A stretch of DNA of 31,228 bases, taken from Chara braunii. Taxonomy: Eukaryota; Streptophyta; Charophyceae; Charales; Characeae. Each line of letters begins with the position of its first letter. Position 1 is the first letter of the stretch. A program made the position numbers and the translations under genes. This document shows positions 8,937 through 19,736 of this stretch, piece after piece. The stretch covers positions 338,360 to 369,587 of the forward strand of contig BFEA01000199.1 of assembly GCA_003427395.1 (NCBI GenBank). The letters run 5' to 3'. The notes under the pieces are model-generated. The model was given only the letters and a program-made list of their open reading frames with translations. It ran no database searches and was not told where the DNA came from.

Positions 8937-10054
8937 GCAGATTCGTAAGCTGACTTTAAATTGCCATATTCTTACTGCCGCTTTCAGTGGGGTGTCGGCA
9001 TCCTTTTCTTCAGTCGGATTTGACCACAGGCTTCTTCTTAGTGCGTAATAAACATCGATTCATTCCTCAAGTCCGTTTACCGGGTAGTGAGATAGGTTGT
9101 CGTTCCTTGCTTTCGAGAAGCAAGGCGGGCTTTGTCTTGTAATCTTTGAGAGTAGGCTGCGACTTCCGGCTAAGATCATGGATATGGGTGTCTTAAAAGA
9201 CCCCCCCCCCCCTCTTTCCCCCGCCTTTCTTTTTTTATTTTTTTTATTTTTTATTTTAAAGTCGTAGTCGTTATTGTGCTAAGGTTTGAGATCCTGACTT
9301 GTTTGAAATCAAAATGTCAATTTCTTTCCGCCCTTTTTTTTTTTTTTTTACTGTATCCTAAAGAGATTGAGGCGTCTTTAGCAAGGTGAGTCCTCAGGCT
9401 GATCTGCCAGTCCTCTTTCAATAGTGGATCATTCAGAGATTTTTTAGAAAAATGAGTCGAATGTGGTTTTTCTCTTCCCCTCTTCGCCCCCATTTCCTAT
9501 TTTTGCTCCTCTATGCTTTTCCCCTTACGGGCCTTCAGTCCTGGTTACGTTTTACCGGGTCTAGTGAGGACCATCATAATGTAAAACAGTGGGTGATTGT
9601 AGCAAGGCATTTAAGATTTAATTGAGTATGAAAAAACAAAGAGCAAAGTACCAGCAAAGTTTGAATGAAAATTCGAATCCTACTCTTTGAAATTAAAAAA
9701 AAAAAAAAAAAAAAAAGGTTTTTCAAGAACTTATCCAATAGAGTTCAGAAGAAAACTGAGCAACCTAAAGGATTGCTTTAGTGTTAAATTTGGCCAAATA
9801 TTTAAAGAAACAATATTGAGGTTCAAAAACATGAAAAGAAAAGCAGAATTAGATAGTGAAAGTTGAGTTTGTTTTTCTTTTGAGCCAGATTAAACAAATT
9901 ATCTATCTAGGCTTCTGAAAAACCGAAATGTTTCATAGACTGCGTAGGACATGTCAAAATATCGCCCTGATTCCGAAGACGAATGAGGAGGGCTTGGCTT
10001 CTGACGTGGCGTCGTGATCTGACTGGGGGTCGGACGCCTTTTCCTGTGAGACGC

Positions 10055-11172
10055 CTATTCCTGACCCTCCCCGCTTGGCTCCGACATGTTTGAAAGTGGG
10101 ATGAAGATCGGTCGAACATTTGGGACGCGGCGTTCTGTTACCGAACACCATGTAACAGCGAAGTTCAAATTCGCTTCCCCTCCCCTTGCAAAGAGAGAGT
10201 TGAAGTCCATCTCGAGTCTTCCACAGCCAACGCTTGTGATCCAAGCCCCTTCTCCGAATTTGAACATTTCTTCCAATTGCAGTGCCCTCCTCTCCTCTTT
10301 CGAAGCTTCCTTCAATGTCGCTAAAACCAGAGACTTCACTTCTGTAATCCCGATTCTCTCTCATTCTATCGCCTCCAATCCTTTCAGAAGATTCGTAACC
10401 AATTACCTCTTTGATCCCCCAACGAAGGTGATGATCAATCCCAATGCTACAAATTCTCACCTCCCCCTTCCTTTCCACGCTTAAAATTCTACTTCGCATG
10501 CTCCTTTTACTGAGCTCAATTCGTCCTCATTTAATTCGTCAATTGTTTTCCCAAAGACCCGAGCGACGATGAATCCTGCCAGCAGTTCTCCCAGGATCCA
10601 GTGGTCCGTCATTCTTTCCACCACTCCTTTCTCAATGAACCAGAGTTTTTCCTTCCCACTTAACTTTTCTACCACACAAAAGGCATTTCGATTGAAGAAT
10701 TCGAATAAAACATTCAACCCTTCTTCCAAATTCAGCGTATGCTCTCTCCCGAATCTTGCCCTTAACTGCTCCTTTCCCCAATTGCGAAGAACATTTGCTC
10801 TTTCCAGAGGCAAAAGAGTCTCATTTGAACAATCCAGGATCCTATAGTTAGATAAAGCTATGTCGAAGATGAGATTTGAAACCATCCTTCCTTCGACAAT
10901 ACTCATCTCCCCCCATCCCTTTACCAAGGTGTCTCCCGCCTCATCTTCATAGACATCGACCACTGATTTTGGGACCACAGAGCTCCAATCCCCTTCCCTT
11001 CCTCCAACCGCAAAGGCCAAGCCCATCATCATTATGCAAGTTAGGATTGAAACTGCCCTTCTCAGGTTTTCATGAAGTAGTCCTAGTTAGGCTCCCTTCG
11101 ACTAAAAATATGGAATTCCTTGGTAAATCAAGAGGATCCGGATCCAGGTTCGTGCCTGATCGTCAGCCTAGT
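10055..11172 (-). pseudogene. Unrecognised decayed gene
   Basis: One minus-strand frame can be followed through stops. A possible 3' splice site (TTTTCTTTCTTTGCAG) ends at 11173. After it, TWIRILLIYQGIPYF, two stops, a hydrophobic stretch (AVSILTCIMMMGLAFAVGG, about 11062-11003) and an open stretch 11032-10481 of 183 codons follow. That stretch is mixed and globular-looking (RANVLRNWGKEQLRARFG, then EKLWFIEKGVVERMTDHWIL). After several stops the same frame reopens at 10339-10055 (LVLATLKEASKEERRALQLE). I do not recognise the family. The hydrophobic segment could be a membrane anchor or signal. The Ser/Pro-rich frames on the opposite strand are best explained as its antisense shadow. It may be a repeat-borne gene. 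Confidence 0.4.
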
Positions 11173-11699
11173 CTGCAAAGAAAGAAAATTGTAATAAAAG
11201 TCCCTGAGTTGCTCTTGTAGCATTCCCCTTTATTGTTTTTTTTATGGTCTGATGCAAATTTTCTTCTCCAAGCCTTCTACCCTTCGACTCCCCTCGATCT
11301 CTCTGAGCCTCCATGAGTCAGTAGAACGATCTTCAAATCAAAGCCAATAAGTAGTGCTTCGGGTGTGAGATGCGTGTGTTGGTTAGCGACACATACTTAC
11401 TTAGCAGCTAAATCAAGGGAAGCGTTCGGAGAAAAAAAAAGGGTAAAAGAGTAAAGAAGGCACCGATTCGAATACGACTTTGCTAAGGTGAGATTTTGGC
11501 AGAGTATAAAATATTGTTTTAAGGAATAGACAAGTGAATCTGCGTATTTGATATCACAATTGGCGTCTTGCTCCCAACGCGATCCTTTCCGCCCCTGTGA
11601 ATCAAAAGTTTGTTTCCTACTTGGAACGAATCAGAAACCCTTGTCGAAAACTACTAGTAGATCCAATCAGACGACCGGATTCATGCGCCGTCCAGGCGA

Positions 11700-13013
11700 A
11701 ATCCAGCGATAACCAACAGTGTAAGTAAGTCGCCGATTCCGAAAAGTAAGAAGGAGCGACTGACTGAAAAATCAAACATGAAAAAACAATCACGAGAAGG
11801 ACGGTGAAGCAGAAAAGCTTAGGTAAGACGGAATGCAACCAGCTTATCTCGTAGCGTCGCGTGAGGAGGAATTTTACTCCTCAAAACTTCAAAATCGTTA
11901 TTGTTAGTTTAATCGGATCGTCCGAAATAAAGACTTCCAGGTTTCTGATTTTCAATCGCAACCCTTTCACTTCACCACCCTCACAAAGCATCTCCTTCCC
12001 CTCGTTGGATCATACTTTTAACCCTGTCAAGAACTACAAAGCAAAACCCTTGCCGAGCTGCTCCAATCAACCAGACTCCGCCACTTGCCTGGCAAGGCTT
12101 TGTGTTAACCGAAAACCAAAGCAAGTAAGTCGCGCGATTCCCAAAGGCGGAGGTGGAAATCATTCATGAACATGAGACGAAAAGAGGATTGAGAGTTAGG
12201 TAGGACAGACCGCTCTCCTTCTAGCGTCCAAGAAGTTCGATTTACCCGAAACTCCAAACCGTTTTCGATAGTCGAATCAGATCATCCCACCCCCTTCCTT
12301 CCACCGTACCTTGCGAGGCATTCTCCTCCCTCGAAGGATCGGTACTTACCAAGCCTCGAACTCGTCCAGTTCAACTGTTTAACTAGAGTGTCTTGCTTTG
12401 CGCTCCTCTCTCACTCCGTGAAATGCCCTCACTCCCGGTCCTTCATAACTAGCAGCTTCCGACCTTTCAAGCGCCTAACCGCTCTTACCCACAGACCTGT
12501 CTCCGTTCCCACCCCTCGCCCACCGGTCCGACTCAAAACGCCCTAATCCTGGAAGAGTCTTCCAAGTTCTGTACGCGTCATCCCCTTATCCTCCTCTATG
12601 CCATTGCCCAACGAAATTTCATCGTCAGAAATCGGCCGTCGAGCGCAAAATCTCTCTAGCGTCGAGTTTAATCCTATCACCTATTTTTGTAAATCATTCA
12701 GTGTGCCCAATCAGCGCCCATCCGTATGAGCACGAGAGTAGCACAGTCGCGCGATGAGTGTTCTCGCAACCTTCCTCTTCTCTTCGGAGATGCTGACCTT
12801 CATCGAACCTCGTCTTCCTAGCGCCTGGCCGACGTTCCGAATCCTCTCGAAGGGTCGCAACACCGCATCCAGTCTCCTCTATGTTCCTAGAGCTCCCTTC
12901 GCGGGCGGCCGAAGCCGGCCGCCGAGCGCTTCACTTGAAAGGTGATCTTCTACTTTCTAGGCACTTAAATAACGATCCTGAAGCGCTCAGTATGTGCAAC
13001 CGACGCCCACCGT
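11700..13013. repeat. Strongly diverged tandem duplications
   Basis: AAGTAAGTCGCCGATTCC at 11723 recurs as AAGTAAGTCGCGCGATTCC at 12123. AAAACTTCAAAATCGTTA (about 11883) recurs as CGAAACTCCAAACCGTTT (about 12247), each followed by an ATCGGATCGTCC / ATCAGATCATCC word. Further on, CAGTGTGCCCAATCAGCGCC (12699) resembles CAGTATGTGCAACCGACGCC (12988), and GGCCGTCGAGCGC (about 12631) resembles GGCCGCCGAGCGC (about 12915). Spacings of about 290-400 bp suggest an old tandem array. Identity is low and judged by eye. Confidence 0.35.
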
Positions 13014-14050
13014 CCTTACTATTGCGAATTTTCTAAAACCTCCGATTCCAGTTGTCAAAGCGTCCACATACTCGCCTTACCTATCTGCCTTACGAGGTAT
13101 ACCTATTGCCCAGAGTTTCAACCCGCTCGTAGGTCGAAACATAATACTTCGCCAGGCGTTCTGCCTTCGAAGCGCCGCCGCAAGTCGAGAGCTGCAATGC
13201 ACTCGAGTAAGAGACCTTCTCCTTTGCTCTCTTTCACTAAATAGTATCTCATTCCCTCGCTACCCGATTTTCCCTTTCAATTTTGTTAAAATGAATTCTT
13301 CCCATAAACTTACCAGATGCGTTCCCATGCCTTTCCCTTTTGTGAGTCGGGTACCTACCTTTCAGCCTTGAAGAAGAAACACGTTTCGTCGTGCAAAACA
13401 AGGAAAAAGCCTCCAAGTCCAGTACTCACAACTTGTCGCTCACCCGTGCAGGAACGTGCCACTCAGCTCGGCGTGTGCGGCAAGCGGAGGAATGGAAAAT
13501 CAAAGCGTGATGACTGTCCTTGGCTACTATCCATTTATAGCAAAGAGCACTCATTCAGGGATATTCTCATCGGAGTTGGCCCGGCTTCTGGGCCCTATCC
13601 AGGAACCCAGGTGAGACCTTTGATCCTGAACTGCAGATTGGGATACTAAAGTACCGCCAAAAAACTCCAACCAATTAGAATTTATGCCCTACGCCTCTTA
13701 ATGGAGTCTTGCGTTTTTGGTGTTTTGGCAGTTTGTGGAATCGTTGTTCCTAATTTTGCTGATTGGATTCGTTAATTTTGTTTCATTGTTTACTGTAATG
13801 AACCACCATAACACAGACTGAGAACACTGCTGATTTCCAAAGTTTTGTTGATGGAATGGATGCCTTGCTGAGATTCACGCGTTCTGTTGTGTGTTCTAAG
13901 TCTGTATGTGTGCGTGCCTGTTGACTTGCGTGCCTGTCTGAGTGCTTGTTGGCATGAGTGTGTGTGTGACCCGCAAGGGTACTTGCTTGTTTGGTAGGCC
14001 CGTAGGGCCGGTACTTACCTGTGGCCATGGCATTGAGGGTTGCAGCAGGG

Positions 14051-14116
14051 AAAACACTCAAGTAGCGGAGCCAGGGGCCCGCGGTGCTTAGAGCAGCAGA
14101 AAAACACTCAAGTAGC
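14051..14116. repeat. 16-bp direct repeat
   Basis: AAAACACTCAAGTAGC occurs exactly at 14051-14066 and 14101-14116, each preceded by a GCAGCAG word. Function unknown. Confidence 0.8.
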
Positions 14117-14514
14117 AGGTAGGCCGGTAGCGCACCCATTAGCAGTAGATGTGTCGGGTACTCGAGGCCGAGCAGAAGAAGACAAAGTTGGCATTTTTAG
14201 AGGCCCAGTAGCGGTAGGCTAGGTCTAGGCCGGTACCAGTCCATCCAGTCTGAGTCTAGAGCCTGTACGGGCAATATCAGAGTCTGCAATGATGTTTCCC
14301 TCCGAAAGGGAGGAGGTACCAGTTGCTTGGGAGTCCGAGCGGCCTGGAAGTCACCGCCCAGGAGGCAAGCAGGCCACTATATCAAGAGGCCGAGGCAAGA
14401 GCTCGGCCTCATTCTTCAGTGTGCGAGTTGGGCGTCACACTATTGGAGCGCTGGTTGGAAGAGCGCTGGTTGCTACAGCGCTGCTAGGAGGAAGAAGCCA
14501 GGAGCTTCCACCTC

Positions 14515-15017
14515 GGCTATGGTGGAGCTCGACCGGTAGGAGGAGGAGGGAGAAGGGGACCAAGGGGGAGAGTGGCGAGGTATCTACCTGGCTATGGTGG
14601 ACATCATCTTCATCACCTTGCTGGGCGCTGCATCTGGAAGGCCCCCGTTGGGGTAGTGCCGCACCAAGGAAGCTTGGGGTAGAGTCAGCCATGACGGTTC
14701 AGTGAACAGCGGCATAGTTGCTTTAAGCGGCAGCGACATAGCTGCTTAAGGTTGTCCTTTGGACAGGAGGCTGAAGCCTTAGTAGTCCGCCATAGCCTCG
14801 GCCTGCAATGACGAGGAAGGAGAAGAGTGATCATGGCTATGGTGGACCTCATGTTGTGCCTGCAGTAGAAGTGGGATTCAAACATTGATTCTGGTTCAGC
14901 CATTCAACATTATTATTGTTATTTATTGTTTGAATAAGAGGGGAGGAGATAAGGAGGAGGAGATTGGTTGGCGAGGAAGAAGAGCCTTATCATTGGTCTA
15001 TGCTGGAGTACATCATC
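14515..15017. repeat. Recurrent GGCTATGGTGGAC(A/C)TCAT word
   Basis: GGCTATGGTGGA recurs near 14515, 14592 and 14835, and as TCTATGCTGGA near 14998, mostly followed by ACATCATC or CCTCATG. A short pair CGGCATAGTTGCTTTAAG / CGACATAGCTGCTTAAG lies at 14709-14750. The copies may be remnants of a short interspersed repeat. Confidence 0.4.
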
Positions 15018-15070
15018 TTTTTCTTCTTTCTTACTTCTTCTTCTTCTTCTTTCCCTCTCTCTCCTCTCAA
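15010..15070. repeat. Pyrimidine tract (TTC/TCTC rich)
   Basis: About 60 bases are almost purely pyrimidine, with TTCTTCTTCTTC and CTCTCTCTCC runs. It is low-complexity. Frames reading it are not called as genes. Confidence 0.85.
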
Positions 15071-15994
15071 GTTCATTCATTTCTTTTTGCAATTGGAGGG
15101 CATTGTACTTTCTGATGTATGAATACTTTGAAATTGGCCAGGATCGTAACATTTACTATATTTAGTTCGTCGTTTTAAGCGTGATTGTTAACCGTTGCTA
15201 TTGAGTTAGGTTAAGAGTATAATTAGTGTTTCCGGATTTTGTTGCCGTTTTGGTAGTTCTTGTGTTAGGTTTCTTAGTCTGCTTAGTGGATTTTTGGTCT
15301 TGCAGTTGCTTTTCCGTTCAATTCTATAAAATTGTTTGTAATTCTACTTGATAGCTATAGTTGTGATGTGGTGAGATGAACGAGGGAGTGTCGCTCTGCG
15401 AAGACCCTGTCATGGTGGGCGGCGGGTTTTTTAAGAGGGTTGATGTAGACTGGTGGAGCAGTTTGCCCTAAATCGCGAGGAGGTGGGTGGGTTTGCAGGG
15501 TCTTTCGACCCTTGCCGAGCGGGTGGTAGGGCGCTTCTGCAGGTTTGTTGATGTTATGGAATTGCGTTAATCTGCTTACAAGTATTTTGGGTTTTTTTCT
15601 ATCATCCTCTTCTTGTGGGCACTAGCGGTTAATGGAAGGCAAAAAATTCGGGGTTTTTCGCTGCGTCGCTACAAGCAATGTTGTACGAACTTTTGCGAAC
15701 AAACTATGCATGGTCATAATACAAATATAAAAAAAAAAACAATCAGGCAAAAAAAAAAAAAAAAAAAATCAAATTCAAGAGCACTATAAATCCCTATTCG
15801 GAGTAGCATTCGGAATTCGCCGAAGTTTTTTTCGAGTCTGGTGTTTTTGCTAAGTTTTTTGGTACTGCTTCAAATACGGCGAAAATGAATACAGATATAC
15901 CCTAAACCACATATATAACAGGCAAAAAGAAAAACTGAGAAAACAGTAAAAATTAAGGGAAATATGACAGTTTCGGTAAAAAAATCGCCAACAT

Positions 15995-17149
15995 TTGCCG
16001 AATTTTGGGCCTTCCATTAACCGCCTCTCGCACAGTGGACATCCTCTTGTGCGCACCACGGACACTCCCGAATATGATGGCACATCCTGTGTCTCTCGCT
16101 GGTTGCAGATAGCAACGCGCACACTCTCTATGACGACCACCCGTCAGGAGTTGTGGTGCGATGTGCTCGCAACCAAATTGCGAGGTAGCCCTTCCCAAGC
16201 GTAGGAGGATCATTATACCCAGCACCTCCGCGTGGGTGAGGTCCCCAATCTGGCCGACTTTGCGGCCTTCCTTCAGGACCACTTCGACGCTCGTCATGAC
16301 GCCACCGACGCCTTAGACCGCGTCACCCAGACCAGATGGTCCGGGTCCTCTATACCGGCCGACCTGGAGCGTCACATCCGGGTGTTTCAGGACGCTCGCC
16401 TTGTCTGTGACGAGACGTTCCTAGTACCGGAGGTCACACTCACCGACCGGTTCCTCGTCAGCCTACCGACTGACTACCGCTTAGAGCTATGGAGGCGATC
16501 ATTCTTTTCCGTGGAGCAGGCATATGAGGCTGTGCGTCAGTACCAGAGGATGTGCAGTCGCTTCTCCATTGCCCCATCCTCTTCGTGGCCAGCCGCCACC
16601 TCCCAGTCTCGTGGTACCACCCTAGGCCGCTCCTCGTTTGCTGGTCGTTTCCGTCGCCTGGCTCGACCTGGAGCGCCATGCTCTCGGCACTACAGTTCTC
16701 TCGAGTATGGAGAGGACGCCTCAGCCGAGTTCGACCCTACCATTGGGGACGCCCCCGAGGACATCGAGCTTCGGGACGTCATCCAATACCACTTGGATGA
16801 CGACACTGTCTCGGTGGTCGAGCGCCTGCAAATGGCCATGTCTGCCATGGGTCGTGCGCGCAGTCGGGTTGCACAGGCTGGCGCCCGCGCACCCACCGTT
16901 CCTCAGATAGACCTCCCGCAAGGTTTTGTCCCTCCTCGCGGAGCTCTATCCCCTGAAGAGCGTGCCGCTCCCGAGGCCCGTCGCGGCTGCCTTCGTTGCC
17001 GCCTGGACGGACACACCTCCTCACGGTGTCCATACCATACCGCCCTCAATCGGCACTATGCTGATATCTCTCGTCAGCATCGATCTCAGTCCCCCCCGGC
17101 CCCGCCCGGCCAGCCCCACCCACCTAGCCACGGTGCAGTGTGCCACTGA
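15995..17149 (+). pseudogene. gag: Ty3/gypsy Gag with CCHC zinc knuckle
   Basis: The structural capsid/nucleocapsid protein of the element. The frame runs 15995-17149 with one TAG at 16202-16204; the part after the stop is 305 codons from 16232. The N-terminal part contains PEYDGTSCVSRWLQIA and FAAFLQDHFDARHDATDALD, typical of retrotransposon gag. The C-terminal end carries the zinc knuckle C-x2-C-x4-H-x4-C (CLRCRLDGHTSSRC, about 16987-17030). A Pro/Gln-rich end follows, then TGA at 17147. The same frame runs straight on into RT sequence, so the gag-pol boundary has been rewritten by deletion. The sequence is GC-rich compared with the non-coding stretch before it. Confidence 0.85.
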
Positions 17150-17159
17150 GGCCTCACAC

Positions 17160-17960
17160 TGAGGCATGCACAGCACATCGAATGGACGCTGGGAGCGTTG
17201 AGAGACGTCGGATTCAAGATTGCGCTGGAGAAAAGCGAGTCCTTCCTTTCAGAAATCTCGTTTTTGGGCTACGTAGTGATACGGGGAGGTTTGAGGTCCG
17301 ATTCGAGAAAAGTCACGGCCGTCAGAAACGCTCCAATTCCCACGTCCCTGACACAGGTTCGAGCCTTCCTGGGACTGGCGTCGTATTACCGTCGATTTAT
17401 CAAGGGATTCGCTGCTATCGCACGGCCTCTAACGAATCTGCTACGAAAAGATCAGTCTCTCAGCTGGGACGAGGAGTGCGAACGGACCTTTATTACTCTC
17501 AAGGAAGCCTTGGCCACGACACCTATTTTGATCCGATCGGACCCAACAAAACAGTTCATTCTCATCACGGATTGGCAGCCTGAGGCGATCTCCGCTATTC
17601 TAGCGCAGAAGGGGAACGACGGTCACTAACACGTCATCGAGTACGCGTCCTGTACCGTGCCGAACGAGCGAAGGAATAATTCAGCTCCCCAGGGAGAATG
17701 TTACGTGGTGGTTTGGGGAATCCAACATTTTCATCCGTATCTTTACAGGCAGAAGTTTTTTCTCATCACCGACCACAAGCCACTATTGGCCCTCAAAAGG
17801 CTTACTAACTATACGGGTATGATTGGACGTTGGGCGGTATGGCTACAATAATGCATCCACCGGAAGAAGGAGAGGCACGGGAACGAGGACGGGTTGACGC
17901 GATTGCATCGACCAACGAAGGTCACCAAAGGCGAAGAGGTCACCCTGTGGAAAGAACCAG
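17160..17960 (+). pseudogene. pol: Ty3/gypsy pol remnant: RT tail and RNase H
   Basis: The frame opens in the RT connection (HIEWTLGALRDVGFKIALEK, then SEISFLGYVVI, then VRAFLGLASYYRRFIKGFA). The RT palm with its YxDD box and the protease are absent. RNase H follows, with ILITDWQPEAISAILAQ (first Asp), APQGECYVVVWGIQHFHPYL (Glu), FLITDHKPLLALKRL (Asp) and, after a small gap, HRKKERHGNEDGLTR (final Asp). Stops interrupt it at 17627-17629 (TAA) and about 17849 (TAA). Two copies of CACTGAGGC at 17144 and 17157 sit exactly at the gag/RT junction and fit a deletion between short repeats. Confidence 0.85.
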
Positions 17961-19736
17961 AACCGACGAGGGGGCCCTGGTACGGACAGAGTCCTTCTAC
18001 GAGACCAGAAGCAAGCACGTGGCAATGGGTGACGGAGGTAACTCTGGAGCCTCTCCCTCTCCTCTTTCCTCCTCATCTCTTCTCTCTTTACCTGACAAAT
18101 TTTGTTATTTTTGCGAAGCAATCTTGCGAGTCTACTCGGCCCCTATGCATCCTAGTGGGGAACGGTATGTCGAATGGGTAGATTATCGACAATGCGTGTC
18201 GAGAGGCCACAGCTTCTACATCCAGTATCGAAGCGGCAATAAGCCTTGGTTGTGCCCCTTATGCCGAACCAACAAAATCCCGATCGAGGCTCAGTTCCTC
18301 GATGCCTCGTCAGAGGGTCTAGAAAAAACCCAAAGGTTTAGAAGGGTTGAGGTATGGACCGATGTCGCTTTGATAGCTACTGTAGTACGGAACCCCCTCC
18401 GAGACTTCACTAGTAAGGATCGAAGGAGGGCTAATGAGAGGGCTCAGGACTATCGATGGAACGATGGTTGGTTGGAGAAACGGAAGATGGACGGTAGTGG
18501 GATATGGATGATTGTACCACACCCTTTCATGAGGTATGACGGGGTTAAGTCGGCACACGAGGAAACTGCGGCCCATTTCGCCGTCCGAATCACCAAGACG
18601 ACGATCGATAAAAACGAATGGTATTGGTCCAATATTCGTGACGATGTTAAGTTCATCGTCCGAAATTGTCAGGTTTGCGCCGCAGATAAGGCGCCGATTC
18701 AGCCGCCAAGATCGATAGTCACGACTGTAGTCGAACGGCCATTTCAAAGAGTTAGCATGGATACTACCGACATCGTGGTGCCTCCTAGACCGAATAGCTG
18801 CTAATATTCAATTTTATTGGTATTCGTGGATCACTTTTCGAAATGGATCGAGGCGTATCCGTGCAGGACACGAAAGGCGGCAGAGATTGCGCGGTATGTC
18901 AACCTTTTCCTCGGGATGCACCAGGACACAGAAGAGATTTTAACCGCGGGGAGAAATTTAGAGGGGAAGTTTTGAGGAATTTGGTCGTACACGGTGTCGC
19001 CATTCGTAATACTGCACCCCACATGTCACAGTCCAATAGGCTGGTAGAAAACGCGAATCAGGTGATTAAGACGACTCTGCGACGAAATATCGCGGCTCGG
19101 GACACGAGGCCTTGGCCTGATATCGTAGATCACATCTTGGCGGTCCATCGAGGAACGCCCTACGAATCTACAGGCTTGACCCCTTTTCAATTACGTACCA
19201 ATAGTTTGGCATGCGTCTCAATACAGAGTCTCCATGATGAATCTGCCCTGGGCCGACGGCCTATGAGGGCCACGGCCCGGGACAAGGCCAAACGACAGTT
19301 GGAATTGATGGAATGGTCCCTTCCCCACCTAGCCCGAAAGCACCAGCGGATGACTGAATTGGCCCACGGACGACAGGTTCGTAGCTACGAGGCCCGAAAT
19401 GGGAACGCGGGTCCGCGACCCCATTATAAATTGGGGGACATGGTGCAGGTGAGGAAATGTGCTCGTCGAGGGAAGTTAGCGCCACGATTCTTCGGGCGAT
19501 TTCGCGTGGTCGAGCTCGGACCAAACGGGGTGAACACGGTGGGGTTGGGGTCCGAGGTCTCAGGCAGCCGATCGGCTCGTCCGATCGTTCGCCACGTGTC
19601 CAATCTGCGTCCTCTCCCTACCTCCCCATCTTTCCCTTCGACTGCTTCCTCCTTCGACACCGAAGAGGACGGCGACTGTCTAGCATCCCCCTCTCCTTCT
19701 TTATCAGCAACTCCGTCCCCGCCTCCATCGCCATGA
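17961..19736 (+). pseudogene. pol: Ty3/gypsy pol remnant: zinc-finger insertion and integrase
   Basis: The frame at 17830-18804 holds, after RNase H, a cysteine-rich segment at 18103-18264 with C-x2-C-x27-C-x4-H-x14-C-x2-C, PHD/RING-like in spacing. The integrase N-terminal HHCC finger follows (HEETAAHF, then NCQVC, about 18553-18680). The catalytic core starts with Asp at 18760 (MDTTD). TAA at 18802 is followed by VFVDHFSKWIEAYP in the same frame, then a shift near 18930. 18843-19736 carries FNRGEKFRGEVL, where Asn (18942-18944) replaces the second catalytic Asp, and NRLVENANQ with the Glu at 19047-19049. Spacing is 35 residues, as in DD35E. A GPY/F-like C-terminal domain follows (KLAPRFFGRFRVVELGPNG). 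The stop TGA at 19734 overlaps the next start. Confidence 0.87.

Larger units (their letters stand above)
7741..9906. other. Non-coding stretch with homopolymers and repeats
   Basis: No gene is supported. Contents: T-rich tract 7971-7994, poly-T 8356-8377, poly-C 9201-9212 followed by C/T- and T-rich sequence to about 9258, poly-T near 9334-9350 and poly-A near 9694-9716. Two repeat blocks are listed separately (8015-8285 and 8631-8936). Short frames present are interrupted or cover low-complexity sequence. Confidence 0.7.
11177..15994. other. Long non-coding stretch
   Basis: No protein family, tRNA or rRNA is recognised. 11700-13013 has degenerate duplications, 14050-15020 has short recurrent motifs, and 15010-15070 is a TTC/TCTC tract (each listed). 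13905-13972 is TG-rich. 12904-12923 forms an 8-bp GC hairpin. Poly-A runs lie at 15729-15739 and 15749-15768. The last 800 bases should contain the 5' leader and possibly the 5' LTR of the Ty3/gypsy element, but no LTR pair and no tRNA primer-binding motif was found by eye. Frames of 60-138 codons here look like chance. Confidence 0.6.

Noticed and set aside
10086-11220. Plus-strand Ser/Pro-rich frames opposite the unrecognised gene
   Set aside because: Composition is that expected from the antisense of a charged, Glu/Gly/Leu-rich protein. The minus strand gives the more protein-like sequence and a splice acceptor.
11461-11475. GATTCGAAT word resembling a tRNA T-loop
   Set aside because: No acceptor stem, D-loop or anticodon arm can be built around it.
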